Shown here piece by piece: positions 1 to 5,912 of a stretch of 5,912 nt of DNA. The first letter of the stretch is position 1. Every line of letters begins with the position of its first letter. Both the position numbers and the translations under genes were made by a program. The notes beneath the pieces were generated by a model, which did no database searches, had not been told where the DNA came from, and worked only from the letters and a program-made list of their open reading frames with translations. The stretch lies in NCBI GenBank assembly GCA_041552055.1, contig JBFELO010000221.1, forward strand, positions 1 through 5,912, read 5' to 3'. This stretch comes from JBFELO01 sp041552055 (GTDB lineage: Bacteria; Acidobacteriota; Thermoanaerobaculia; Thermoanaerobaculales; Sulfomarinibacteraceae).

Positions 1-780
1 AAGTGGAAGGGCCCGTGGAACGGGTACGTCTGCTCGGGCACCGTCGTCACCGACTCCGAAGATGGACGCTCGGTGATCATCACGGCCGCCCACTGTGTCT
101 ATGACGATGTCAATCAGGCGTTCGCCCGCAACGTGCTGTTCATCCCCCAACAGCAGGACACGACCGGGACCCGAACCGATCTCAACTGCAACAACGATCC
201 GATCGGGTGCTGGGCACCGGCATTCGGTGTGGTCGACCTCGACTGGACCACCCGGACATTCCCCGACAACATCCCCTGGGATTTCGCCTACTACGTGGTC
301 GATGACAGTGGAGCGCATTCGGGAACCGGAACTGGGGGCGCGCTCGACGCCGCGGTGAGCCCACTGGGCATCCAATTCGGCGTCCCGGCGACCGACCCCG
401 GTGCTCGCACCGACGCTATCGGCTACTCGTACAGCCAGGATCCGCTGCTGCGCTACTGCAGCGAAGACCTCGGGATAGAAACCCGCTATAACGATCTGTG
501 GCTCGCGAATTGCGATCTCTCGGGCGGGTCATCGGGCGGTCCATGGCAGCAGGGATCGAATGACGGCGACGGCCCGATCATCTCGGTCAACTCCTGGGGC
601 TACACGAACCAGTCGGGGATGGGCGGCCCTGTCCTCAATCTTGAGGCGTGTGGTCTGTTTGGCCAAGCCAAGCAAGCAGCCAAGTCACTGGGCTCGGAGC
701 CTGACGGCAATGCGGGGCTGATCAGCGACGTCGCCTGCCTTACTACTACTACTACTACTACTACTACTCCTACTCCGTAG
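1..780 (+). CDS. Trypsin-like serine protease, 5' end outside window
   Basis: This is the C-terminal 259 residues of a chymotrypsin-fold (S1) peptidase. The reading frame is open from the first base, so the gene begins upstream of the window; the GTG at 73 lies inside the domain and is not the start. The catalytic His is at codon 91-93 in TAAHC, preceded by a VCSGTVV segment whose Cys probably pairs with the Cys after the His. The catalytic Asp is most likely at 280-282 (PWDFAYYVV), and the nucleophile Ser is at 532-534 in CDLSGGSSGGPW. The Asp six residues before that Ser sits where trypsin has its S1 specificity Asp, but the cysteine pattern here differs, so specificity is uncertain and a V8-like enzyme is possible. 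The tail is nine Thr then PTP and a TAG stop, like secreted or cell-wall linkers. A signal peptide, if any, would be upstream. The triad is complete, so it is probably active and extracytoplasmic. Confidence 0.9.
   Translation, partial: KWKGPWNGYVCSGTVVTDSEDGRSVIITAAHCVYDDVNQAFARNVLFIPQQQDTTGTRTDLNCNNDPIGCWAPAFGVVDLDWTTRTFPDNIPWDFAYYVVDDSGAHSGTGTGGALDAAVSPLGIQFGVPATDPGARTDAIGYSYSQDPLLRYCSEDLGIETRYNDLWLANCDLSGGSSGGPWQQGSNDGDGPIISVNSWGYTNQSGMGGPVLNLEACGLFGQAKQAAKSLGSEPDGNAGLISDVACLTTTTTTTTTPTP
742..768 (+). repeat. (ACT)9 trinucleotide microsatellite
   Basis: Nine perfect tandem ACT units encode nine consecutive Thr at the end of the protease, followed by CCT ACT CCG (Pro-Thr-Pro) and the stop. 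Slippage here would change the length of the Thr tract without shifting the frame. Thr/Pro tails are often linkers or O-glycosylation sites in actinobacterial secreted proteins; that role is inferred. Confidence 0.95.
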
Positions 781-1132
781 CGAGTCACTGCGTGGTGAGG
801 TCCCGGACTCCTCGCCAGATCGCTGTGAGCCGTAGCCGACGCACTTGACGCGTTCAATCACGATCTCTTCGGGAGCGGCGACGCCGCGCGGGGAGGACGC
901 CGTTGCACAACCGGATCGTGCGGTGTCGTCCACGAAGAACCGCCCCTCGACGAAGTGAGCGTCGGTGTCGTGACCTGGGTGGACGTGCCAGTCGGACACC
1001 TGGTGCGGCGCGTTCTTGAACCGTCAAATCCAGACCGTCTCGTCGGCGAACGCTTCGCGGCGGGTCACCCCCCGGCGTTGGCGTTGCCGGGCTACGCAGC
1101 TCGTCCTTGCGGACCAGGATCGGCTCGTTCAT
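781..1132 (-). pseudogene. Decayed small cupin-domain protein
   Basis: On the minus strand an ATG at 1132 opens with MNEPILVRKDELRSPATPTP and then runs into a run of six G (C run at 1068-1073). Dropping one G restores a frame reading VTRREAFADETVWI, then a TGA (1024-1026), then RFKNAPHQVSDWHVHPGHDT and onward to about VIERVKCVG. The pieces join into a small single-domain cupin: the WHVHPGHDT stretch matches cupin motif 1 (metal-ligand HxH), and the later GVAAPEEIVIERV resembles motif 2 (P-x-G-x-x-H) but has Ile where the metal His is expected. There are thus two disabling lesions plus a lost ligand, which points to a pseudogene rather than one sequencing error. The intact form would be a cytoplasmic protein of about 100-115 residues of unknown ligand. 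The 3' end is uncertain: the frame stays open into the protease tail, and I place the end at the protease stop. Confidence 0.72.
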
Positions 1133-1326
1133 CGCTACTCCAACTTCCAGGTGTGGGTGGCACGCCGTCAGGCGCCGGACAACGCCCGGTGGAGTCGAGC
1201 GACGGGCGCCTCACGTCAGCCCGACGCCAGGTCGTCCGCGTCGGTGCAGTGCGCAACTGGTGTCAGGGCGTGCACCGGCTCGCGGTCACCCTGGGTGAGC
1301 GCCCGAGCGATGGTGACGCTCCGAAA
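1133..1326. other. Intergenic stretch between membrane protein and cupin remnant
   Basis: No gene with a credible start is visible on either strand. The only structure of note is on the minus strand, where the membrane-protein frame continues open for 36 codons after its TGA (1326 down to a second TGA at 1218-1216). That extension has Ala/Asp-rich, coding-like composition but no in-frame ATG and no ribosome site. No strong hairpin with a T run was seen, so no terminator is called. Confidence 0.5.
1138..1141 (-). promoter_or_regulatory. Ribosome binding site of the cupin pseudogene
   Basis: The minus strand reads GGAG, then five bases, then the ATG at 1132-1130. The retained site supports this ATG as the original start and suggests that decay is recent. 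Confidence 0.6.
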
Positions 1327-1815
1327 TCAGCCTCCGAGCCCCATACCGATCACGGCGACGACCACGACCCCGGCAAGCAGGTTGCCAGCCGAAACCATCC
1401 GGCCTCGCAGCACGCCCATTTGGCCCATCTGATCGGCGCTCGGAGGGCCGTCACCGGAGGAGATCTCGATGACGAGCGCACGCATCGCTGTGACCGTCGG
1501 GAGGACACGGCCCAGGGCGATCACAAGGGCGACGATGCCAGCCACCGCCCCGATACTGATGGCGGCGCCGGAGAATCCGGTTGGCATGGAGTCTCCGAAG
1601 CGACGGGTCCACAGCCACAGGCCGCTGCCGACTGTGGTCAACGAGGCGGCGGTCATCGTCGCTGCCAGTCGGCCCCTGACCAGGGCCGCCATAAACGGCC
1701 CGGCGGCATCGCCCGCCGCCTTGGCTGCCGGAGTGAGGAAGAACGCGGCGTACAGGGCCGCCCCACCCCACAACACCGCGCCAGACACGTGAATCATGTT
1801 CAACACCGAATGCAC
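1327..1815 (-). CDS. Four-helix integral membrane protein, CopD/DUF2269-like topology
   Basis: The protein has 162 residues, starting at the GTG at 1815-1813 (MHSVLNMIHVSGAVLWGG). This start is chosen over longer in-frame options because a perfect AGGAGG lies six bases upstream, and the upstream extension is Arg/His-rich and unlike a protein. Four hydrophobic segments are visible: about residues 5-29 (with His9 in IHVSGAVLWGG), 52-70 (LTTVGSGLWLW), 83-104 and 141-160. A polar loop lies at about 116-140. An N-terminal helix with a His followed by a Trp-Gly-Gly turn is typical of small CopD-like and DUF2269-like proteins; the family is suggested, not proven, and no heme or copper site can be assigned. 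It points away from the cyclase gene and towards the cupin remnant, with which it could once have shared a transcript (gap about 195 bp). Confidence 0.82.
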   Translation of the reverse strand: MHSVLNMIHVSGAVLWGGAALYAAFFLTPAAKAAGDAAGPFMAALVRGRLAATMTAASLTTVGSGLWLWTRRFGDSMPTGFSGAAISIGAVAGIVALVIALGRVLPTVTAMRALVIEISSGDGPPSADQMGQMGVLRGRMVSAGNLLAGVVVVAVIGMGLGG

Positions 1816-1821
1816 GCCATG

Positions 1822-1827
1822 CCTCCT
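1822..1827 (-). promoter_or_regulatory. Consensus Shine-Dalgarno AGGAGG for the membrane protein
   Basis: The plus strand reads CCTCCT, so the minus strand carries AGGAGG with a six-base spacer before the GTG at 1815. This decides the start: the ATG at 1785-1783 inside IHVSG-adjacent sequence and the longer upstream frame have no comparable site. Confidence 0.88.
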
Positions 1828-1841
1828 TCGTATCTGGGCAG

Positions 1842-1847
1842 AGGGTA
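1842..1847 (-). promoter_or_regulatory. Possible -10 element (TACCCT) for the membrane protein
   Basis: The minus strand reads TACCCT, fitting the actinobacterial TANNNT -10 pattern. It would give a short leader that just contains the AGGAGG. No recognisable -35 hexamer lies about 17 bases further upstream, so this is weak. Confidence 0.25.
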
Positions 1848-2342
1848 CCGACCGCCGATGATCGAACCGGCCAGAACGGCCCAGCTTCTCATGCCGACGA
1901 CCTTGCATTCAGCATGTCGGACGACTTCTCGGTTCGAGCTATCCCGGTTCGTCACGATCAAGGGGGCAGAGATGCCGTTTCGTCCCCGCCGATCATGTAG
2001 CCCCTGCGGCCGTCGCTGTCCCGAACCTCGACGGGTGGAACCCGACCTCCGGACCGCTCCAGGTCAGACGCTTTCACCTGAAAGAAGCTGCGGGTAGCCC
2101 GGCCCGGGTGCAGTGCCTGGAGGGAACACTGGATCGGTTCCTCGATCGTTCCTTCCCGAACACGGTGCCTCATCGGTCAAGGTGGCCCAGGGTCTGGGCG
2201 ACCGACGAAACCGGTCCATCTTCTCGCTTTGGATCACACTCGGCGCCGGTGTCCGTGGCGCATGTTCCACGACTCGGGTGTCGTTTGCCACGTGCACACA
2301 GCCGCCGCGTTCGGATAGCGTCGCAGAACCTGGGCATTGCAG

Positions 2343-2359
2343 GAAGGACTCAGTCCTTC
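2343..2359. promoter_or_regulatory. 17-bp perfect palindrome, candidate operator of the cyclase gene
   Basis: GAAGGACT-C-AGTCCTTC is a perfect inverted repeat with 8-bp arms and a single central base. Its centre lies about 49 bases before the ATG at 2400. If the transcript starts at or near that ATG, this is a typical position for an activator dimer. It has no T run and almost no loop, so a terminator or stable RNA hairpin is unlikely; a protein-binding site is the better reading. Confidence 0.5.
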
Positions 2360-2387
2360 ATCGAGCCCATCTCCGCCGCTGGTGTCG

Positions 2388-2393
2388 TACGCT
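2388..2393 (+). promoter_or_regulatory. Possible -10 element (TACGCT), leaderless start
   Basis: TACGCT matches TANNNT and ends six bases before the ATG at 2400. A transcript starting there would be leaderless, which is common in actinobacteria and would explain the lack of a ribosome binding site before the GTG/ATG at 2397/2400. No -35 consensus is visible. Confidence 0.35.
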
Positions 2394-2399
2394 CCGGTG

Positions 2400-5393
2400 A
2401 TGTTCGTCTTCTTGTTCACCGACCTCGAGGCGAGCACCAGACTGTGGGAGCAGCACCCCGAGCGGATGGGGCCGGCGCTGGCCCGTCACGACGAGGTGCT
2501 CATCACGGCGGTGATCGACCATGAAGGCAGCATCGTCAAGACCACCGGCGACGGCCTGATGGCCACGTTCGCGGACGTCTCGGATTGCATCGCCGCATGC
2601 ATTGCCGCCCAGCTGGCACTTGAAGCCACTGACTGGGGGATCGGCGAGCCGCTCCGAGTGCGCATGGGAGTCCACGTCGGCGATGCCGAGCCTCGTGACG
2701 GGGACTACTACGGGACCGCCGTGAACCGTGCGGCCCGGATCATGGCGGCGGCCAACGGAGGCCAGGTGCTGGTGTCAGAGCTCGCCGCAGGCCTCGCCCG
2801 CCGAGGCGATGACGTGGGCTTCCGAGATCTCGGCTTCCACCGTCTCAAGGACCTCACCGAGCCGGAGCATCTGTTTCAGTTGACCCATCCCGGGATCCCC
2901 TCAGAGTTCCAGCCGCTCGCCACACTCGACCGAACCCCAAACAACCTCCCCGTTCTCGTCTCGGCGTTCGTCGGCCGCCAGCCCGAGCTCGGCGCGGTTC
3001 GGGCGATGCTGGAGGCTCCACAGAAGCGGCTGGTGACACTGACGGGACCGGGAGGTACCGGCAAGACCCGGCTCGCCCTGCAAGCTGCTGCAGAGGTGAT
3101 CGAGCGATACCCCGATGGCGTCTACTTCGTGGATCTGTCCGCCGAGCGGGTTCCCGACGCCGCGTTCGAAGCCGTGCTGCGGGAGCTCGGGCTCTCCAGC
3201 GCCAAAGAGGGTTCCCCGCTCCAAGTCCTCCAGTCGCAACTACGCGACAAGCACATGCTGTTGGTCCTCGACAACTTCGAGCAAGTGACCGAGGCAGGCG
3301 TGGGCGTCGCCCAGCTGCTCCAGTCGTGTCGAGATCTGAATGTGGTCGTGACCAGTCGGGAGGCACTCAGGATCCGAGGCGAGCACGTGTTCGCGGTCCC
3401 GAGCTTGTCGCTCGCCGACCCCGGTGACCCGCCGGAGGCGATCGCAGGGTCCGAGGCGATCCAGCTGTTCGTGGAACGGGCGAACACGGTCCGACCCGAC
3501 TTCTCTTTGACCGCCGACAACGCCGGTGCGATCGCCGAGATCACGGGGCGCCTCGACGGGTTGCCGCTGGCCATCGAGCTCGCAGCCGCCCGCTTGGCGG
3601 TCTTCACTCCGAACGAACTCCGCGACCGGCTCAGTCAGAAGACCGACGTCCTGGGCCGTGGCGCCCGGGACCTCCCCGACCGCCAGCAGACGCTGACGCG
3701 GACGATCGAGTGGAGCTACGAACTACTCGACACCGACGAGTGTCGAGTGTTCGAGGCGCTGTCGGTGTTCACCACGGCGAGCCTCGATGCGGTCGAAGCG
3801 GTCGTCGTCGACGCACATCGCGATGTCGACGTGATCGACGTGGTGGCGTCGCTGGTGTCCAAGAGCCTCGTTCGCCGTATCGACGCCGACGGCTCCACGA
3901 GGTTCACGCTGCTACAGACAATCCGGGACTACGCCTCTGTGCGACTGGCGGCCGATCCCGAGACCGAGACCGCCGTGCGCTCCGCCCACGCCCGATTCTT
4001 CTGCAGGTACGCAGAAGAGATGTCGGCGTCTCTTGCTGGCCCCGAACGGGACGGAGCGCTCTTGGAGCTGACAGCAGAGATCGGCAACCTCCGGACCGCA
4101 TGGCGATGGTGGGTCGAGCACGACGACCTCGCCCAACTCTATGTCCTGGTGGACCCGCTCTGGGCGCTCAACGAGACACGGGGCTTGTATCACGCCGCCG
4201 TGGAGATGACCGGCGACCTGCTGGCGGTCCTTGCCACGACCGAGCCCTCCCCAGAGCGCGACACCGAGGAGATGACGTTGCGAACGAGCCTCGCCCGGAG
4301 CCTCATGGCGGTGCGCGGGTTCGGCCCGGAGGTTGAGGAGGAGTTCAAGCGCGCGCTGGCGCTCTCGTCGCGGGTCGACGCCAGGTCGAGTCGCGCGCAG
4401 GTGCTCAGGTCACTCGCCACCTACTACTTGAACATCGGCGACATGGAATCCTGCACAGAGATGGGTCGCCAACTGCTCGACCTCGGCCGCCAGGAGAAGA
4501 ACGACGCAGTGCTCGTCGAGGGTCACGTCGTGTTCGGGACGGGAACGGCCTTCACTGGCGACATGGCGGCAGGCATCCGTCAGCTCGACCTCGCATCCGA
4601 GCTGTTCGATCCGGTCGCCCATGGTTCGGGACGTTTCCGGGTCGGACCCAGTCCCGGCGTCGTGGCCCGCATGGCAGCCGCGCTCCTGTTGTGGCAGACG
4701 GGGTTGCCCGACCGGGCGGGATCGAGCGCCGACGCCGGCCTCGAATTGGCGCGGCGCCTGGACCACCCGTTCACACTCGCATACGCCCTCTACCACCATG
4801 CGTATCTGGATGTGGGACGCGGGCGCTTCGAAAGCGCGGGCCGACGCGCCGGCGAGCTGACCGAGGTCGCCCAGAAGCACCAGTACCCGGTGTGGCGAGC
4901 GCTCTCCTGGGTGATCGGCGGCGTCGCCGAGTGTGGGATGGGTCGTGTCGAGCGTGGTCTCGAGTTGATCGAGGCGGGTTCCGACCACTACCGGGACCTG
5001 ACGACCCCGCCGGTGTTCTGGGCCCCGCTCCTGGCGCTGCTCGGCGTCGGCCATGCCCTGGCAGGACAGCCCTGGCGGGCCCTGGAGTTGGTGGATGAGG
5101 CGATCGCAGCGATCGGCGACAACGAGGTCATGTACCCGGACTTTCGAGTGCTCAGAGGCGACATGATCTGCCTGGTTCGCCCGGACGACCTGACGGCCGC
5201 AGCCGACGCATATCGATCAGCTCTCCGAGGCGCCCGCACGATCGGAGCACGCATGGTCGAACTCGCCGCCAGCACTCGTCTGACAGAGTTGACGGGCAGG
5301 GATGCCGACGATCTGCGCGACCTCTACGAGACGTTCGATGAAGGCGTCGACGACCCGCTGATGGCTCGGGCTCGATCTGCGTTGGGCATGTGA
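2400..5393 (+). CDS. Class III adenylyl cyclase fused to NB-ARC ATPase and TPR-like repeats
   Basis: The protein has 997 residues, counted from ATG 2400; GTG 2397 is equally possible. A TTG at 2337 would add a Ser/Pro-rich stretch and is less likely, because these cyclase domains begin almost at the N-terminus. Residues 1-165 form the cyclase domain (FVFLFTDLEAST start). The metal Asps are D8 and D51 (TTGDG), the purine-recognition pair is K48 and D102, and the transition-state pair is N109 and R113 (NRAAR). All are present, so ATP to cAMP activity is expected if it dimerises. Residues about 183-440 are an NB-ARC/AAA-like ATPase: Walker A GPGGTGKT at 216-223, Walker B LLVLDN ending near D291, TSRE at 318-321 and GLPLAIELAAARL at 387-399. 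A winged-helix-like segment follows to about 520, then helical TPR-like repeats to the end. There is no C-terminal LuxR or other DNA-binding domain. It is probably a cytoplasmic ligand- or protein-responsive cAMP source; the signal is unknown. Confidence 0.93.
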   Translation: MFVFLFTDLEASTRLWEQHPERMGPALARHDEVLITAVIDHEGSIVKTTGDGLMATFADVSDCIAACIAAQLALEATDWGIGEPLRVRMGVHVGDAEPRDGDYYGTAVNRAARIMAAANGGQVLVSELAAGLARRGDDVGFRDLGFHRLKDLTEPEHLFQLTHPGIPSEFQPLATLDRTPNNLPVLVSAFVGRQPELGAVRAMLEAPQKRLVTLTGPGGTGKTRLALQAAAEVIERYPDGVYFVDLSAERVPDAAFEAVLRELGLSSAKEGSPLQVLQSQLRDKHMLLVLDNFEQVTEAGVGVAQLLQSCRDLNVVVTSREALRIRGEHVFAVPSLSLADPGDPPEAIAGSEAIQLFVERANTVRPDFSLTADNAGAIAEITGRLDGLPLAIELAAARLAVFTPNELRDRLSQKTDVLGRGARDLPDRQQTLTRTIEWSYELLDTDECRVFEALSVFTTASLDAVEAVVVDAHRDVDVIDVVASLVSKSLVRRIDADGSTRFTLLQTIRDYASVRLAADPETETAVRSAHARFFCRYAEEMSASLAGPERDGALLELTAEIGNLRTAWRWWVEHDDLAQLYVLVDPLWALNETRGLYHAAVEMTGDLLAVLATTEPSPERDTEEMTLRTSLARSLMAVRGFGPEVEEEFKRALALSSRVDARSSRAQVLRSLATYYLNIGDMESCTEMGRQLLDLGRQEKNDAVLVEGHVVFGTGTAFTGDMAAGIRQLDLASELFDPVAHGSGRFRVGPSPGVVARMAAALLLWQTGLPDRAGSSADAGLELARRLDHPFTLAYALYHHAYLDVGRGRFESAGRRAGELTEVAQKHQYPVWRALSWVIGGVAECGMGRVERGLELIEAGSDHYRDLTTPPVFWAPLLALLGVGHALAGQPWRALELVDEAIAAIGDNEVMYPDFRVLRGDMICLVRPDDLTAAADAYRSALRGARTIGARMVELAASTRLTELTGRDADDLRDLYETFDEGVDDPLMARARSALGM

Positions 5394-5428
5394 GCTCGCC
5401 TCGGCAACCGCGAGAGCGCGGGGAACCG

Positions 5429-5434
5429 TAGAGT
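5429..5434 (+). promoter_or_regulatory. Possible -10 element (TAGAGT) before the methyltransferase
   Basis: TAGAGT fits TANNNT and lies about 44 bases before the GTG start. No -35 match was seen. The methyltransferase may therefore have its own promoter or simply follow the cyclase transcript. Confidence 0.2.
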
Positions 5435-5443
5435 CCGACACAC

Positions 5444-5459
5444 GGCGAGCGATCTCGCC
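5444..5459. repeat. Short inverted repeat in the cyclase-methyltransferase gap
   Basis: GGCGAG-CGAT-CTCGCC has 6-bp perfect arms and a four-base loop, 18 bases before the methyltransferase start. It has no T tail, so it is not a convincing terminator; it could be an operator or a leader hairpin near the ribosome site. Confidence 0.35.
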
Positions 5460-5477
5460 CCTCGAGAGAGATGGCTG

Positions 5478-5912
5478 GTGCTCGTGCGCATGAGAGAGAA
5501 CGACGACGTCACCGCGAGCCATGCAGAGCGCTACCGCCTGGTCGAGGAACCGGCGCTTCGTCGTGTGGAGATCCGTGTCTTCGGCTCGGACTATGGGGCG
5601 ACCAGCTACACCACCGTAGCCCAGGCAGACCGCCTGGCGAGCCTGCTCGAGCTGGCCCCGGGCAAGCTCTTCTTGGATGTCGGGAGTGGCACCGGCTGGC
5701 CTGGGATTCACCTCGGAGTCTCGACCGGAGCCCGAGCCGTGCTCACCGACATACCCTGGGAGGGTCTCGAGGTCGCTTCCCGGCGCCTTCTCCGCGACGG
5801 CGTCGATGGTCACGTGGTCCTCGCGTCGGGCGACGCACTGCCCTTCGGTGATCAGACGTTCGACGCCGTCACGAGTTCTGACGCTCTCTGTTGACTGCGG
5901 GACAAGCTCTCC
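5478..5912 (+). CDS. SAM-dependent methyltransferase, interrupted by in-frame TGA and cut by window end
   Basis: This is the N-terminal part of a class I (Rossmann) methyltransferase. The start is taken as GTG 5478, with a GAGAGAGA purine stretch seven bases upstream; GTG 5484 or ATG 5490 are alternatives. Motif I is LFLDVGSGTGWPG at about residues 64-76 (SAM binding). The acidic end of strand 2 is D91 (VLTDIP), GDALPF at 118-123 corresponds to motif II/III, and FDAVTSSDALC at 128-138 to motif IV. A TGA follows at 5892-5894, after which LRDKLS continues in the same frame to the last base. In this family DALC/DVLC is normally followed by a helix of the LRDK type, so the TGA looks internal rather than a true end: 138 residues would stop halfway through the fold. 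Options are a nonsense mutation, a sequence error or, least likely, recoding. The substrate cannot be told. It is same-strand, 84 bp after the cyclase gene. Confidence 0.75.

Larger units (their letters stand above)
1828..2396. other. Divergent intergenic region, no gene assigned
   Basis: This stretch of about 570 bases separates the divergent membrane-protein and cyclase genes. Open frames cross it on both strands, but their translations are Arg/Ser/Pro-rich with no recognisable motif. None has a good start with a ribosome site. A minus-strand frame around 1958-2173 contains a somewhat protein-like stretch (VPPVEVRDSDGRRGYMIGGD), which could be a remnant but is not supported enough to call. 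The clear element is the palindrome at 2343-2359. Confidence 0.5.

Noticed and set aside
782..811. GAGTC...GACTC as a terminator of the protease gene
   Set aside because: Five-base arms around a loop of about 19 bases with no T run; too weak to call.
1912..1998. Possible small plus-strand gene beginning MSDDFSVRAIPVRHD
   Set aside because: It has no ribosome site, ends after about 28 codons, and lies where several frames are open by composition; evidence is insufficient.
955..2097. A 380-codon plus-strand open frame
   Set aside because: It overlaps the well-supported minus-strand membrane protein and the cupin remnant. Its product is rich in Arg, His, Gly and Asp with no motif, as expected for the antisense of GC-rich genes.
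2130..2152. GATCG/CGATC inverted repeat and TTCC direct repeats
   Set aside because: Arms of five bases are expected by chance in this composition, and there is no link to a gene start.
2337..2399. Longer cyclase start at TTG 2337
   Set aside because: It adds a Ser/Pro-rich leader not typical of these cyclases and runs through the palindrome and the likely -10 element; GTG/ATG at 2397/2400 fits the domain boundary.
3710..4336. A 208-codon plus-strand frame inside the cyclase gene
   Set aside because: It is an alternative frame of the same DNA, Arg-rich and without protein features.
4410..5054. A 214-codon minus-strand open frame inside the cyclase gene
   Set aside because: It lies entirely antisense to the TPR-like part of the 997-residue protein, with no recognisable domain and no ribosome site.
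1024..5894. Genome-wide recoding of TGA as an amino acid, suggested by TGA in both the cupin and methyltransferase frames
   Set aside because: TGA is the natural stop of both the cyclase-ATPase gene (5391-5393) and the membrane protein (1329-1327), and the cupin also carries a frameshift, so decay or error is the simpler explanation.

Overview
The window is GC-rich throughout and uses GTG as well as ATG starts. It has a class III nucleotide cyclase fused to an NB-ARC-type ATPase, a trypsin-like exported-type protease with a threonine/proline tail, and TANNNT-like -10 elements. Together these suggest a free-living actinobacterium (an Acidimicrobiia-like lineage would fit). This is an inference from style and gene content; no marker gene is present.

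Layout: (1) 1-780, plus strand: the C-terminal 259 residues of a trypsin-like serine protease with an intact His/Asp/Ser triad, ending in an (ACT)9 microsatellite that encodes a run of nine Thr. (2) About 781-1132, minus strand: a decayed small cupin gene that keeps its ribosome binding site, ATG and WHxH motif, but carries a one-base insertion in a G run and an in-frame TGA. (3) 1133-1326: a short stretch with no assigned gene, holding an open reading extension of the next gene's frame. (4) 1327-1815, minus strand: a 162-residue four-helix membrane protein with an excellent AGGAGG site. (5) 1828-2396: a divergent, apparently non-coding stretch with a 17-bp perfect palindrome just upstream of the main gene. 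(6) 2400-5393, plus strand: the dominant gene, a 997-residue cyclase / NB-ARC ATPase / TPR-like protein with every canonical cyclase catalytic residue present. (7) 5478-5912, plus strand: the start of a SAM-dependent methyltransferase whose frame is broken by a TGA 18 bases before the window end, while homologous-looking sequence continues after it.

The cyclase-ATPase probably works alone as a signalling protein: the ATPase/TPR part would sense or scaffold and the cyclase would make cAMP. The methyltransferase follows in the same direction after 84 bp and may be co-transcribed. No multi-gene defence system, mobile element, RNA gene or CRISPR array is visible. The points most worth a second look are the intact cyclase active site on an NB-ARC chassis with no DNA-binding domain, the palindrome at its promoter, the hidden cupin pseudogene, and the TGA in the methyltransferase.
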